A stretch of 64,000 nucleotides of DNA from Casuarina equisetifolia (Eukaryota > Streptophyta > Magnoliopsida > Fagales > Casuarinaceae). The translations under genes and the position numbers were made by a program. Position 1 is the first letter of the stretch; each line of letters begins with the position of its first letter. Shown piece by piece: positions 1 through 13,226 of the stretch. The DNA lies in assembly GCA_028551475.1 (NCBI GenBank), contig CM052359.1, positions 7,627,583-7,691,582 of the forward strand, in the 5' to 3' direction. The notes beneath the pieces were generated by a model that was not told where the DNA came from, made no database searches, and was given only the letters and a program-made list of their open reading frames with translations.

Positions 1-2190
1 AGTTGTAATACCTGATTCAACAAAAAACAAGTTTAGATCATCTAAAAAATGAGTTACAAGGAGATAAGAGGCTTCTTTACTCCATTCTCCATACGTAGAA
101 ATCAGCTATAGTGAAGTTGATAAATGTTAGAAAACTTAATATTACCTAACAAACAAAATTCATGTAATTTAAAACTACTATCATACCATTCTTGACACCG
201 CCCCTTGTAGTCAACATGGGGGCAAATTATGTGCTAGGGTAACATATCCCCCTACAAACCACTTTGGGTTATGGGATTTATGTATAAGGATACCATTATT
301 GAACTTAAGCTCTATATAATTAAAAGTAGAAGTTACTTTTGTGAAAAACCTAAGTTCACCTCTTCTCAAAAGGCATTATTAAAGAGAGGGGTCGTTCAAG
401 CTTATAAGGCACATTACAAGTGTAATCCTCTCTAATGTTGAACTCTATTGTCTAATATTATCCCATAGTTCAAGATTGGTCTTTTGCCCATGAATGACTC
501 GCCATTTATGAGATTGGCTTGGAACATATGAAGTACAAACTAGCTTTGATACCATGTAAGATACCTAGGTCTATCTCTCCTCAAAAGGTCTAATTGAAGA
601 AAAGATTTTTCAAGCTTATAAGGCATGTTATAAGTGCTTTCCTCTTTGATGTGAAACTTTATTTTCCAATAATTTCTATCATTTAAAATGTTTTGACAAT
701 ATGAGACTTATGCTTCATTATTCTCGCCAATATTGACCTTTCATAAAAAAGATCATCATTGTTGAAGCAAATTATTTTGTCAATGATAAATACATAGCTA
801 GATGATGAAGTTCCACTACCAGGCCAGAAACATGCCGAAGGGGGTTCAAAGATGCTTGAAAATCTAGTAAAAAGCAGTGAAGCTCTGATTTCTTTCTGAT
901 AAGCATAGAGTCAAAGATGGAAATTTTTTGCCCTCCAATAAAATTCCAAAACAATTTCCTAGGCCATAATTGAGCAAACATTAAGTGAGCCTTTAATCAT
1001 AATTCAGCCCACTAGAGTGATGATCTCATATCTTCCAGCGCCTTAACCAGAAGCCACTGTATTTGAAGGATGATCAGAAGCCCCATGGACTTAAAGGGTA
1101 TCAATATAGATAGAAAACATACCATCAGATGTTTTGTGTCGCAATTGTCAACGGATTTTGTGATTTGGTCATCAGTTAGCCATGACCAATCCCTTAGGCT
1201 CACCTCTGTAGGGATCCACGGACAAGGAGGTGAAAAAAATGAGAGTTCATTCTCCTAGAATTACAGAGCAACTGACTAAGCCTATGCTTCAGCTCATCTG
1301 GAACACCTTCGAGTGTAGTGATTGCGCCGGCATTCCCGAAAAGAATTTTCATAATTAGCTCTAAGAGTGAGGGGACCAGCGATTTTGAGCGATAATGGTC
1401 CTGACTCTTTCTTGGAACCCAATCAACATTTGAGGGCTTACTTTAGCACCAAGAGACAGATGGTCTTGGTTAAAAACTGCATATTTCAGTGCGTGTCACG
1501 CGGCCACTTCTAGGAGCCGTTGCATGTACTTCCCTCGCCTTGTGTTACCATGTCTTTCATGAACTGTACTCTGTACTGAATTCTCTGATTCAGGCTCTGA
1601 ATCAATTTCTATTACCTGAATACCACTCCCAGGTGGATCATCCATGACGACTTTTTCCTTCTCTTTTCATCTCTGCTTGCTTTGCAACGCTTTAGATTGC
1701 CATTCCCGTAAGAACTTGGTTCCTCATCCAATATAACCAATTCCGCTCCATCAAGCGGCTTAGTGAGCTCTACCAGTTTTTCATTGCTTTTCTTTTCTCT
1801 GCTACACTTTTTGCGCTTATCGCTGCCTGCTGCATTCCCTCTCGTTTCTTCCTTCAACATCTCTACCCCAACCTCTGCACTCCCACCTTTGACCAGCATC
1901 TTTTCACCATCTCCATTTTCGCTGCCTTTACCTCCTTCAAGTTCATCCCCGAACTCGGACAAGCCAACATTCAAGTCCAGCTTTATGTTTCCTTTCGCAT
2001 GTACTCGCAATAAAATATTCTTCGCCTCTACTCGGCTCAAAACCGTATGGCACTGTTCCCTTAGCAACAGCAGAACAAGGACTCTGGCAAAACCCGATGG
2101 CTGGCCCATCTTTAGCTGTCAAAATCCGAAAGCTTTTCTCGTCTTCATCCTCGGTCTGGCTGGCCAACGTACTCTTTCTATTCAACAGCC
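1..2190 (-). pseudogene. Degenerate paralogue of the RAD7-like LRR gene (5' part)
   Basis: The minus strand carries a copy of the exon 1/intron 1/exon 2 junction of the intact gene at 3166-7643. Exon 1 ends at 1123 with the same donor context (GTATGT). Exon 2 begins after a CAG acceptor at 12-14, where bases 1-11 encode VLQ and the start of L as in the intact gene; the rest lies left of the window. Residues such as WVPRKSQ, ELKHRLSQLLCNSRRMN and RDWSWLTDDQITKS align with the intact protein. It is broken. A one-base loss near 1212-1214 shifts frame between the GS and VSLRD segments. A stop (TGA) interrupts the stretch near 1498. A further frame change is needed near 1640. The upstream part (about 1650-2190) is acidic/basic low-complexity sequence resembling the N-terminal half of the intact protein (IKLDLNVGL against LGIDLNLGL). 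The 5' limit is uncertain. Confidence 0.75.
340..671 (-). mobile_element. TRIM-like miniature LTR retroelement
   Basis: Two direct repeats of about 118 bp (340-457 and 555-671) are imperfect copies sharing, among others, CAAGCTTATAAGGCA. They flank only about 97 bp. The reverse complement of a tRNA-iMet primer-binding site (GCTTTGATACCA, 543-554) directly abuts the right-hand repeat, as expected for a minus-strand 5' LTR. The LTR reads from TATTGGAAAATAAAG to CTTACA on the minus strand. There is no coding capacity. Flanks (ACTTT on the left, ATTTC on the right) are similar but not an identical target duplication. It sits in the intron of the RAD7-like pseudogene. Confidence 0.6.
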
Positions 2191-3165
2191 TGAAAACGAG
2201 ACCGATATCAATGTATCTGTGCCGGAGATGAAAACATCATGTGCCGGGTTTGCAGTAGAAGAACGTAGGGTAGAGGATCCGTCAGCTTGGGCAGCGATGG
2301 GGGTTCGATGTTCAACCCTTTTTAAGTGGTGGGTTCTACGCGGAACCTCCTCCCAGGATTCGGGATTCTCGGTGAAGGGGAAAGGGAGAGGAAGAGTGAG
2401 AATTTCAGTTCTATCAGATTTCTTTTGGCTCTGGGAGAGGAAACATAAGCTGGGATGTTTCTTCCAGAAGAAGAAAAGGGGTCCCTACTTCTGTTTTGTT
2501 CAAGTAACCATCTTGACAATGTATTCTCTAAGGAATCCCATCAATTTTAACAGTAACGTCTCTTGGGTAAGTCTTTGAAGACAATAGCGAGCAAAAAACC
2601 AGAATGACATTTTCCTGTCTTAAACATCACTTGACAACCCAATGGACGCCACAGGATGATTTCAACGTTACATTGCCAACCATTTTAGTATCAGGTTCTC
2701 ATATCAGGCTTGAGAAAAAGGAGGGAGGAAAGAGGGAGCCTCGTATCCTTATGTTGCTTAGAATAAACGCCGACTTGCATCGTATCTTGAGGATATCCCT
2801 CTCTGCCTTCCACCATCTTCCATGTAAAAGATCATAATGATCCACCATGTGGCTGGCGTTCAAGATCCAACTAACAATTCACATTCTCAATGAACCACAA
2901 AGTCACGTTCTTTAAAGACAGACAAACTCATAAGCTACAATCTATTGAAGTAGCTAAAGGCATCTTACTGGAATCATTTTGATGCTCAAAAATTGTTGAT
3001 ATTTCCACTTCAGTTTAGTTTCACTGCTTTCAGTGACAGAACAAAAAGAAAACTTTTTGCATAAGTGCTTTCAACTCAGTCTGAAAAATTTTACTCAACT
3101 CTATACTCTTCTTCCTAACTGACGTTCATGTTTACTATAAAATTGGCTAATGATCCAAATAGCAA
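2191..3165. other. Intergenic region between RAD7-like copies
   Basis: This region separates the pseudogene from the 3' end of the intact RAD7-like gene. Short open frames here have no recognisable domain. The part next to 3165 should hold the 3' UTR of the intact gene (minus strand). I see no RNA gene or repeat. Confidence 0.4.
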
Positions 3166-6100
3166 TCAAATTGCATAAGTCGCCATGGAATAATGCAATG
3201 GACCTTCAACTTCATAATCAGGAACCCGGACATGTTCGAATACTGGAGACATCTTCAAGCCAACAATTTGTACATCTGGATTCGAGTGACCATCTAGAAA
3301 AACGTTTGTAATCTGCCAAAAGAAGCACAATCACATCTTGAGATCTATTTTCAAGCAAATTATCTTAAAATCCTAGAATGTAACCTCCTGAAAATTTCAC
3401 AACAGTCATAAAGTGGTCAGAAAACCGATCACATTCAAAAACTTTGATCCCTCTTCAGGTAGTACCTGGGTGCATCCAAACAGTTTGAGTAATCTCAGTG
3501 ACAAGCAGCTATCTACAATCAAACCCACAGCCTCATCTGACAATCCCCGACACCAAGATAGATCCAGTGTATGCAACCTTCTTGAACGTCTGGCAAGTGA
3601 TAGTGCTGTGTTTTGGCTAACCTGAGTAAAGCCCCGCAAAACAAATAAAAATACATCATGAAGATCACTAGACCTCTTTGACCCAGGGCTAGAATTAACC
3701 CAGGTGGCATCGGCATGCATCATTCTAACACAGGCAGCAACCAATTTGCTTCATGCAACCCATATAAAAACAACGTGATTGAGAGACAAAGAGATAAGTA
3801 ACTTACCTTCTTGACATTATTCAAGGAAAGTTCTTTCAACCACTCTCCAGACGTTTCCACGAAGGCAGCAACAGCTTCGTCACTGTCATGCAGAAGAGAC
3901 TAGTAAGTACGAACTGAGACAATGTCAAAGCTCATGTGCCGCAAGCATTCACTAACTTACATATTGCAAGAAAATAAGACAACTAGTATCACATCAAGAG
4001 CACAAGAACATAAAGAAAGGGAACCAGAAATAATCTAGAAAGTCAGAATAGTAACTGGGCTGTCAAAAAGTGCATAGGAGGCCATGCCCAATGTCTATCT
4101 ACAACGAATTCCATGTGATACTGCAAAACATTCTACTGTATAAAAAAAAACGAAAATTGTGAGTACCTGAATGTATTGCGGCAGAGTTTTAGCGTTTGAA
4201 TTGCCCGACAGCCATTAGCAAGATATCCAATAGCAGAATCAGTCAATTTGTACAAGTTCCCAAGATCAATTGCACATAATCCTGGACAAGTTTCAGCAAT
4301 GACTTTCAAGGAAGAATCTGTCAGTTTCCTGCACAAAATTGGAACAACCAGCAAAATTAAAGGGGCAGAGTGAAATAATCATATTCACTGAAACTAAAGG
4401 AAAGCATGATCATCTCTGAAGGCATTAAAGATAGTCAAGAGAATTTGTTAAGTTGGTAAGGAGACGTACACACAATCAGTCAAAACAAGCTCCTTCATAT
4501 TATGACCACAAGCCGTCATAAATTTCCTGAGAAAATCATCACAAACATTTTGAATACCGGCCAATGACAGAACTTGTAATTGTTGAAACTTCTTCAAAGC
4601 AGGCAGGATAAGCATTGCATCAATGCTTTGACAGTCAGCAAGATACAACTCCATCAAGATTGGTCCCAATGAGTTAGCTAAGGTATCAATACTGGAGGAA
4701 GTAAGAAGGGAACACTGGCTAAGATTTAAAGATCTTATTGCAGGGGCAGAAGAAACAAGTTTTCCTAGACCAACATCTGTAAGACGGCACGCACCACTGA
4801 GGGATAAAGTAGTTAATGCAGGCAAGCTATTTGATGACCGAGCTAAGGTAGAAAATAATATGTAATCTGGCAAGCAGCGTCCACACTGGTCCAGTTGTAG
4901 CACCTGATTCCACAAAAACAATAAATCCAGCTTATCCAGAGTGTTCAGATCGCTCAAAATTAGCATAAACCCGTTTTTAATGAAAACTCATCAATGACCT
5001 CCCCATTAGAAGATCATTCTCGCGTGAAGCAGTAACATTGCAAAACTAAGTTTGCGATCACAACTTGTCAAGACAGTCAACAAAAGTTCTGAAATCATGC
5101 ATTGGAAAAGAGATTGCCTATTTACAGTTACTTTAGCAACATCAAATGAAGCTTTTGGTGTGAGACAAAATTGAGAAAAAAAGGAAATATGAAACACATC
5201 TCAATGAAATCGAGAATCAATATTTCTGGGAAGGTAAATAAATGTCATGTCTAGCATTAGAAGGTTTCATGGCAACACAATAGCCATGCCAAAAGCACCA
5301 GTGACTAAGAATTTTTGTGGACAAGTTGCTCGTGTTGTGCTCGTGACAGACAGACAATATTTTTAGCCATTCCCCGGTCTAACAAAAGCACTGGAAAGCA
5401 TTGAGACACATAAGAGCAAAGCATCTGGCGTCAACCAGACTGAAAAGTTCAGCAATAGAGCATCAACAAAAAGATCTAAATACACACAAACATGCACGGA
5501 CACCGCACACACATACCGCATATATATAATAGCAAGCAAACAAAATGCCGTAGCAAAAGCATCTCATGTCTGCAAAAATAAGCAGCAACATGGATCTCAA
5601 CCCACTATGTGATCTTGGCCCACTGCATAGACCTTTAACATATGTACAAAAGCCTGTGCTATAAATCAATGAGTTCTGGTAGGATTATCATGATCCTTCA
5701 GGCTTAGTATCTAAATAAATTGGTCCCAAGTATCTCACGAATCCTATTCTAAGACATCCAAAGTTTGAAAGGTATAGAAACTTAGGCTTTAGCCCGTATG
5801 CAGACCTAGTTCTATTATCGTGACAAACAGAAGTCAAAACAAACACATTATGCACGACATTCAAATAATTGTACAAGCTTTCTGGGTATGGCAGGCATAT
5901 TATATATGACAATATACATACCACTAGATTGCTGATGTCACACTCCTGCAACGATTTTGTAAATTGTTCCTCTGTCAGCCATGAACAGTCTCTCAAACGA
6001 ACTTCTGTAGGTGATCCATGAACAAGAAGCTCAAAAGCATGATTATTCATTCTCCGAGAATCACAAAGCAACTGACTAAGCTTGTGCTTCAAAGCATCTG

Positions 6101-7643
6101 GAATATCTTCAAGTGATTTAATTTCGTCGACATTCTTGGCAAGAATTTTCAAGCATAGATCTTTCAGCGACGCCGGCCGCTTTGGGCGGCTTTGGCTACA
6201 TCTCGGAACCCATATCACCGACGGAGCTTTGCTCTTGTTTGAGTAGGAACTCTCCACTCGCTGACTCTTTGTTGCTCGATCTTTAATGATTTTCATCGCA
6301 GTGGAGAAGGGACCGGGCCAATCTTCAAATTCCTGCCCGGCGTCAGTCTCGGAAGAAACAAGGTCATCCTCTTCATCTCCAGGAGCATAAAGAGCAAATC
6401 GAGAAGCATTTTCCCTCGCTATCTCGCGAAACCGTTCTCTGTAATCCATTTGGCTTGTATGAGTCTGCATAACTCTGTTTTCTTCCACACGAACAGTGCT
6501 CAATCGCACAACTTCACCTGAATTCCTCGCTTCAGAATCCAATTCAGATTCTACTTTTACCTCACCATCAACCGCCACGCTTTTTCCTTTTTCTTCCCTA
6601 CTAAATCTCCTTCTGCCCTTAACAACACCTTTCAGAATCACAGCATCCCCATCACTGGCAGCACCAACCAACTTTCTCTTGCCCTTTTGATTCCCAGTAA
6701 CTGAATTAGGACCCTCAATCTTAACCGCATTGTCAATCACATTATCCGCTTTGGGGTCCAGACTTAAATCCACTACTTCAAAGCAGCGTGGCCCTAAATC
6801 ATCAAGGACGAATTTACCCTTCCACTTCTCCTTCCCCTTCCCCTTCCCCTTCCCCTCTATCTTAAATGGTCTTTCCTGCTTATCGTTATCGTTATCGTTA
6901 CTGATAACAGTTAGTTCTCTCCCCAATTCTTTATTATCTTCTCCATTGTCATCCTCTCGGCGTTCTCTTTCATCAGAAACACTGGTCTCCATCCCACCCG
7001 TTCCTTTCTTTCCAAGCCTCTTCTCAGAACGCAAATTTATACACCCTTCACTATCGCTAGCGTCTTCCAAACCCAAATTAAGGTCAATACCCAGTTTCCT
7101 CTTGTTCCCTTTTGATTTTGAATCCCTCGAGGCCTTCTCTTCTTCAGAACGCAACCCGTTTCCACCCGATCGACATACCCGCTCCAAACCAGCACTCATT
7201 CCTAACTCCAAAACTCCATCCCTCTTCTCGATCGGATGAGAGCCCAGTTCCTCATTACCCACCGAAACGGCAACCTCACCACCAATTTCATCCGCACTCT
7301 CTCTTTCCACGCTATCCCCACTCAAGTACGCGCCTTTAAGGGAAAAGCTTTTCCTCTTGCAGCCTGGGACCGGTCTCGAACCTGAGGCTTCGCCAGAATC
7401 CGACTTTGAAGCGAGACGTAGACTACGCCGCTGGATAATCCCGGAAATGGAGACCGAATCGGAACCCAACCTAGCAGATTCCGGGCTCGGTTCTGGGGAG
7501 GAAGACATTGGTGGAGTGGGAGATTGGCGAATGCAGGGCTCGTGGGTCCGAGTGGGCGTGGAGGGCTCGACCTTGGGCGGTGCTCCTGAGGCCTTTGTGG
7601 TGGATTTGGAAGGTAGTATTTGCCGCGACCTCAAGACCGTCAT
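3166..7643 (-). CDS. RAD7-like leucine-rich-repeat (RNI-like) protein
   Basis: Six exons on the minus strand: 7643-5922, 4903-4470, 4328-4167, 3882-3807, 3621-3466 and 3312-3166. All have GT-AG borders and consistent phases, giving 898 codons including no internal stop. Residues 1 to about 490 are charged, low-complexity and probably disordered, with Lys/Arg runs (a KGKGKGK tract) that could act as nuclear signals. Residues from about 492 (SLKDLCLKILAKNVDEIKSL) match the conserved pre-repeat segment of yeast Rad7/rhp7. Cys-type leucine-rich repeats follow (LDLSWCRGLSDEAV, LSLSGACRLTDVGL, IDLGNLYKLTDSAI) to the end. Rad7 family members work in nucleotide-excision repair and as substrate adaptors of cullin ubiquitin ligases; plant members are mostly uncharacterised. 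The ATG at 7643 is the first in frame, and a TATA-like TTATATA lies near 7786-7792. The gene looks intact. The function is inferred from the family only. Confidence 0.85.
6825..6856 (-). repeat. Coding hexamer repeat (CTTCCC) in RAD7-like exon 1
   Basis: A run of CCTTCCCCTT-type units on the plus strand encodes an alternating Lys-Gly tract in the disordered N-terminal half of the RAD7-like protein. A second short run, (CGTTAT)n near 6884-6900, encodes an Asn-Asp tract. Both are likely length-variable. Confidence 0.6.
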
Positions 7644-7899
7644 TTGACAAAATCAAAGGCAGATTCAAAGAAAGAGACTAGTGTGGACACAGAGAAGGAG
7701 TAGAAAAAGTTAGGTTTCGGAGATAGGGAGAGAAACTTCTCGTGGAAGCTGACTGGGACGGTTGCAATTTCCCGCCAGAGTATATAATGTAATAGCGACT
7801 TTCTTTCGGCTTCCCTTGACGACGACAGGACACAGCTCATCGGCTCATTAAAATCGGGCGAAAGCTCAATAAATTCGAGCCTCAATGGACAACATGTCA

Positions 7900-10800
7900 T
7901 AAGTATGGACTTAAGAACATCATGTGATGCTACTGTTTAGTGAGACTTTTTTTTTTTATAATTTTTACTATAATATAAAATTTGCGTTTGCATTGATTTA
8001 ATATGAGGTAAATTTTTTAAATATATATTACATGTTTATTAGTATGTTAATTGTATTTAGCACGTGAGTGCTCTATATATTGACAAATAAAACTTATATA
8101 TCCTGCTTATCATATTAAAGTTTTAAGAGAGATGTAAACTTAAGTGATGGATAAAGCATTTAATAGTTAGTTATAAAAAATGTCTTGTAATACATAAAGT
8201 TAAACTCGAGTTATTAAAAACAAGACATACAAGTTTGTTGAAATCATAAAATATATTCTCTAATGACAATTTATCATCTAAAAATAGAAAATTGGACTAA
8301 TAACAAGTAAGATAGGCTTTTAAAGTGTTATTTAGTTGTCATACTACCATAATAAATCTATATCAATAAAGTTAAGAACTTTTGTGATCATGATTGGTCA
8401 TGTGTCATTCAAGTGATAGAATTACTATTGTGATTCAAAGCTTAAGATTTTATGAGATGGGAGAAACTTTTTTAAGAATTGTCTTTAGACCAATATACAT
8501 GTGCACACAAATAACTGTTTTTAAAAACTAATAATTAATATTCTTAATATTATTTTTATTTCCATTAATATAGCCTACCTCGAAGAATGTTAGCACAGTT
8601 TTTGTTGAATTTACTAATATCTTATAAAGTAAGATATATGATTTCTTAATAATTAAAATATAGACTAACTAGTGTGGGTCATGGTTTATCAAATAGGATT
8701 ATGATGAGTTAGGCCTTTTAGTAGCTCATAAGGATTGGATTAGGTCTTATCCTCTAGCTTAGCATATGTAATGTATCATATAGTTTAGGGTTATGGGGTG
8801 AATCATTTTGATAAGCCATCTCTCTTTTCGTAGCCTTACCATGTTATTAATAGAGGATAAATATTTAGCCTAATGAATTTTCATAATAAATAAAAAAATG
8901 GTATGTTTTTCTTAATTTCTCATAAGATCTTTTTTACATAATAAAGTTAGTATTTTAGATCTAACTATGCAAAACTTGAGTTTTCTCATCTCATTAAAGA
9001 TGGTTTAATACTTACATGAGATTCAATCTCCTCTTCATATACATTTTCGCTTCTCATAAAGGAGCATTTGTGAGCATCGCCCATGGATAGTGAATTTCCT
9101 AGACTACACCATTTTCCTTTTGAGCATAAATTCCTTCCTAAGGGGCAGTTTTCAACGCCATTTATGGTCGACTTACCAAGAGGGAAGTTTCTCTTTCCAT
9201 TTAGTTCTTGATCCATGATTGGTGCATTTATGTTTGATAATTGCCGCACTAATTAGACATTTATTGCTCACTGTTGACATTGATTGATTAGGATGAATAT
9301 TTCGAATCAATATTGCATTAAATGTTGGTCTATTTTAAGGAGGATTCAAAACTTGTTAGTTAACATTTTCTTTACTTTTCCATTTTGAAAAGTAGGGGAG
9401 AAATAACTATTCTCATGACCCGAAGAAAACTTTTGTCTTTCTAAATATTGCTCAAAATTCTAAGCTCTTTACCAATCAAATGTACATGAACATGTGAATC
9501 ATATAGTTTTTGAAAAGAAAGTTTTTGTGAGATAGATGTGCTAGATGTAAAATAGTTTGTCATATAAAAGTTGTTTCTCAATTAAAAAAGGAGGAGATTG
9601 TTAAATCATATTTTAAGATTGAAAATATTTGAAAAACTATATATATTCTTTATTCATATCCCAAGCCAACAAAAATTGTGGAAGATATGTAGAATAAATA
9701 ATTAAATTAATAATTATTTTTTAAGATAAACAGTTTCTATGTTCCAAAATTGTTCCACACCAAAATGCTCTTTGTGAAAATATTTCTGTAAAGTCTTGTA
9801 TCAAATATTTGGTGATAAATGTTTGACTTGGAAAGAATTCAAAATGTAAGGAAGTCTATGTGAAAATTGAAAGTGATTTTTTTAGCAAAATATTGATTGC
9901 TTTATGAAGCGGTCGCATATCTAGCCAAGTTAACTAGAGAAAAGATTGTAATCCTTTGTCTATCTATTCTTATGTGATTGGTAGAATTATTCTTTTTGCT
10001 AAAATCGGATCCTCTCAAATATATGCACAAAAATATCTTAAAAGGAGCTTTGTATATGAAATAAGCCGATTATTTATTTCAAAGCCCAAAATATTAAACA
10101 TGCATGGCCCAGCTCATCATTTAGTCAAACGTGAGTTTCACCTTGGTGAGGTGAAGATATTGTGAAATCATGCTTTTCATTTAGGTTTATGGTTTTCACT
10201 TTTGTTGGCATCTCTCTCGCTCTCTCGCGGTCCAAAAAGGGGGCAAATCTTCTCTTCTGCTCACAATCGGCTGAGATGGCAAGATTTTTGGAAGGAAATC
10301 AAGGAGTTTTGATTGCACAACGTTAAGAATTTGTTTATCCTTATTTGTTTGATCTTTGAGCCTATATATGGATTTTTAGGGTTTGTTGAAACACACGATT
10401 TTGAGAGAAATATTGAGCATACTATGTATTAAGAAAATAGTTTGAAGTAGCCCTCATTTTACAGTCGTACGAGTTACTGGGTAACCTCTTTTTGATTTGA
10501 AATTCTTTATTAGTGTGTTCTTGTTGTCGTGAAGGTGGAAGTTGATTGTGAGCTTTGTTTCAATTCTATTTTCATCCTGTTATTTGTGTGATTATTCAAA
10601 AATTTGAAAGATTGTCTATTCATAAATCTGATTGTGTGAGTTGATTAAATTGACGCTGTTTTGAATGGTGTATTTTGTTTGCATGAATTTAAGTGTTGTA
10701 TTACATTGCTTCTGCTGTGGTTTAAATTGTCCATTTATCACTACTGAAAGCGTAAACCTTGATAGAATATAGAGAAGCGACTTAGTCAAGATTGTCGTTT

Positions 10801-12250
10801 TCACCTTGCTTGTAAAAAAAGTTTTCATATCAATTACTTTTTGTATCTAAACTAAGCCGTGTGGGTTATTGTTGTGTATCATGCTGTGTGTGGCCTAGTG
10901 TGTAAGCCAGGTTTGGCTTTGTGAATTTTGTAAAGTCTTGAGTGGGCTTGTTAGTGGGTTTGGTTGTTTATTGTTGTTGTATCATGTTGTGGGCCATTTG
11001 TGTGGCTTGTGAATGTGAAGTTGATGTTGGAAAAAATGACGTATAAAGTTTTTTATTTTGATTGAACATGGGAGGAAATACTAAAATATCAATAATGTAT
11101 TTTAGTTACAAGTAAAAAATGTAAATATTACAATTAACATAACAGAATTTTTTATGTGAAAAACTCCTCCAATGTAAAAAATAAAAACTATGGGACTAAT
11201 CACGGAATTCATCCAAATCTCCACTATATAAATCGTTAGGTTTACAATTTAATCAAGTTCTTAACAATAGAAATATGATAAAGATTTATTGATTTAATAA
11301 CAATAGAATCATCAATTGATAGTGAAGAATAAGTTGTAAATATCAACTTAACTAAAAAAAGTTGGAGAAATATCACATATATTTTCGACCAAAATATGCT
11401 GATTTAAAGAGCTCTAAATGACGATTCAACCGTTCACAATAAAGAACACCCAATTTTGAACCTATTGACAAAAAATCAGTTCAATCAGATTACATATCAA
11501 CCTTGATCAAGTGTTCGATCAATTGCTACACAAACTTCTAATTCCTATGAATTTTGCTCATTTTCTTCTTTCTCTCTTTTCTTTTTGACCACCACACCCT
11601 TAAAAAAAAATTATATTTTTTCTTTTAAACCTTAGGGCCGCATTACCCTAATAGAATCTAATAATAAGTCTCGAATATGGGCTGAACTAACCCAATAGTT
11701 GATTGTAGTTGGTTTTTGTTCCATAAACAAAAATCAAAGGGATACTAAATTTGAGAGTATAATTCTCACATTTAAATAAAAGGACTCTCTTAGTATTGGG
11801 TAAGAAAAGGTCGAGTTAGGTTCAAGGGCATTGAACCAAACCACCTAAACGGTTCTTGTATGCTTATACTTAGATATTTCTCTATTTTTGTTTTTACTTT
11901 ACAAGAACAACATTAGAAAGTGTAAAATTAAATAAACTCAGTCCAACCCCTTCTTATTGGGTTAAACCAGAAACAAAAAGATCCTCGAGAACACAAAAAA
12001 TAAGGAAGAAAATAACAAAACAAGTATTATCTATGATCAACAAGTAATGAACAAAAGGTTAGATAAAAAACGAGAGACAAAAAGTACATGCTATACGGTT
12101 AGGTTTGGTGTCGGTTGACCGAACTTACAAAAGTGGCTATGGTGGAGATCCTATCAGGCAACTATATGGACAATAAATGTGATAGGCATGGAACATGTGC
12201 AAACAGATATCTCGAATCACTGGTAATGTGATATGTAGTTCATGAAGCCA
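7900..12250. other. AT-rich intergenic DNA with possible LTR remnant
   Basis: No gene is supported here. The region is AT-rich with many short spurious frames. At 9584-9598 a purine tract (AAAAAAGGAGGAGAT) is followed by TGTTAAATC, the layout of a polypurine tract next to an LTR start, and a TATA-like CTATATATGG lies near 10362. A second LTR was not found, so a decayed retroelement end is only a weak suggestion. Confidence 0.35.
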
Positions 12251-12261
12251 AAGTCCATAAT

Positions 12262-13200
12262 TCATTTACTACTATCAATAATTTTGGAACTGAATTGAGG
12301 AGCGTTAGTCACAAAAGTCCTGCCACCTTCACTTGTTTCTCCCATGTTCAGTGCAGCAAGAAGTTTATGAAATTGCTTTCCTGTCAAGCATCGTTGAACT
12401 GTGCTCCTGGAGGAGTTAGCTCTAAGGCTAGTGAAAACCCATGAATCCAGCCGTGGGATGAGTTGCCAAACTAACAAAATTGCCCCTATTCATCCCAAAA
12501 GCTTGCTATCCAAATGCATTGTAGGCCTCTCCAAAGTGTTGGACCTGTCCTTGCCCATAAAAGAGTATGGATCGTCCCATCCAAGAGCGTTAGAAGCCCG
12601 ACCCATTAGCCACATGTGGAATGAAAGTCCCACCTTGATTACAAGTGCCCATACCAAAAGATGAAACTTGACCCATAACACCACCATACAAACCTAACAA
12701 AATCAGGGACCAAGTACCCTTCCATTGCAGTTTGGTGTGCCTGTACCTGATTTGCCTTTGCCACCATTAAACCAGTTTTTATTCCAGTTTTTTTTTTTTT
12801 TTCAATTCTTATTTTGTGGAAATCCAAATGTTAGCATTGTTCCGGGGTATGCCCCGTCTTATTGCTGTTACCACAAATAGGGTTTTGGCCTTGCTAATTG
12901 CCAAGGCTAGTTTCTCAACCCCGGCCAAGGAATTATCGACTTTCAAGAGCTGGTCTTCATCCTTTTCAGTCATGTTGCAATTCGTGTCTACTGAAGGGAA
13001 AGAATCCTTTGAGAGAATGCTGGTGTGAAGTGGTTTGTCTGTGTCGACCAACATAGAGGGAATTCCATTAATCAAATTTCTTTCTTCCTTTCCTCTAGCC
13101 TCTTGTTCACCTCACATGTACATTTACCATAAATGCATAGAATTGGGGTTCTTGAACATCAATCTTAGCCCAAGTGCCGAATGAGCGAACTTCCAAACCC
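12262..13200 (-). pseudogene. Copia gag/protease remnant
   Basis: Broken minus-strand frames include LTGKQFHKLLAALNM followed some residues later by a degenerate IIDS motif. This is the arrangement seen between the gag C-terminus and the protease active site (WIIDSGATDH) of Ty1/copia polyproteins. A PBS-like GCTCTAATATTA (reverse complement of a tRNA-Met site) at 18564-18575 is on the expected side, so the two pieces may be one old minus-strand element split by the young insertion between them. Homology is weak. Confidence 0.4.
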
Positions 13201-13221
13201 AAAATGCACGAACGTAGAACA

Positions 13222-13226
13222 GGATG
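13222..13226 (+). repeat. Target-site duplication, left (GGATG)
   Basis: GGATG directly precedes the 5' LTR and is repeated at 18548-18552 directly after the 3' LTR. This 5-bp direct repeat marks integrase-mediated insertion of the complete copia element. Confidence 0.85.

Noticed and set aside
1763..2578. Open frame of 271 codons on the plus strand
   Set aside because: It lies opposite the RAD7-like pseudogene; its Ser/Pro/Leu-rich composition is the antisense of charged low-complexity sequence and no domain is visible.
6730..7647. Several plus-strand frames of 64-169 codons
   Set aside because: They are antisense to exon 1 of the intact RAD7-like gene and show only its mirrored low-complexity composition.
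8986..9249. 87-codon minus-strand frame
   Set aside because: No recognisable domain, no splice context and AT-rich intergenic surroundings.
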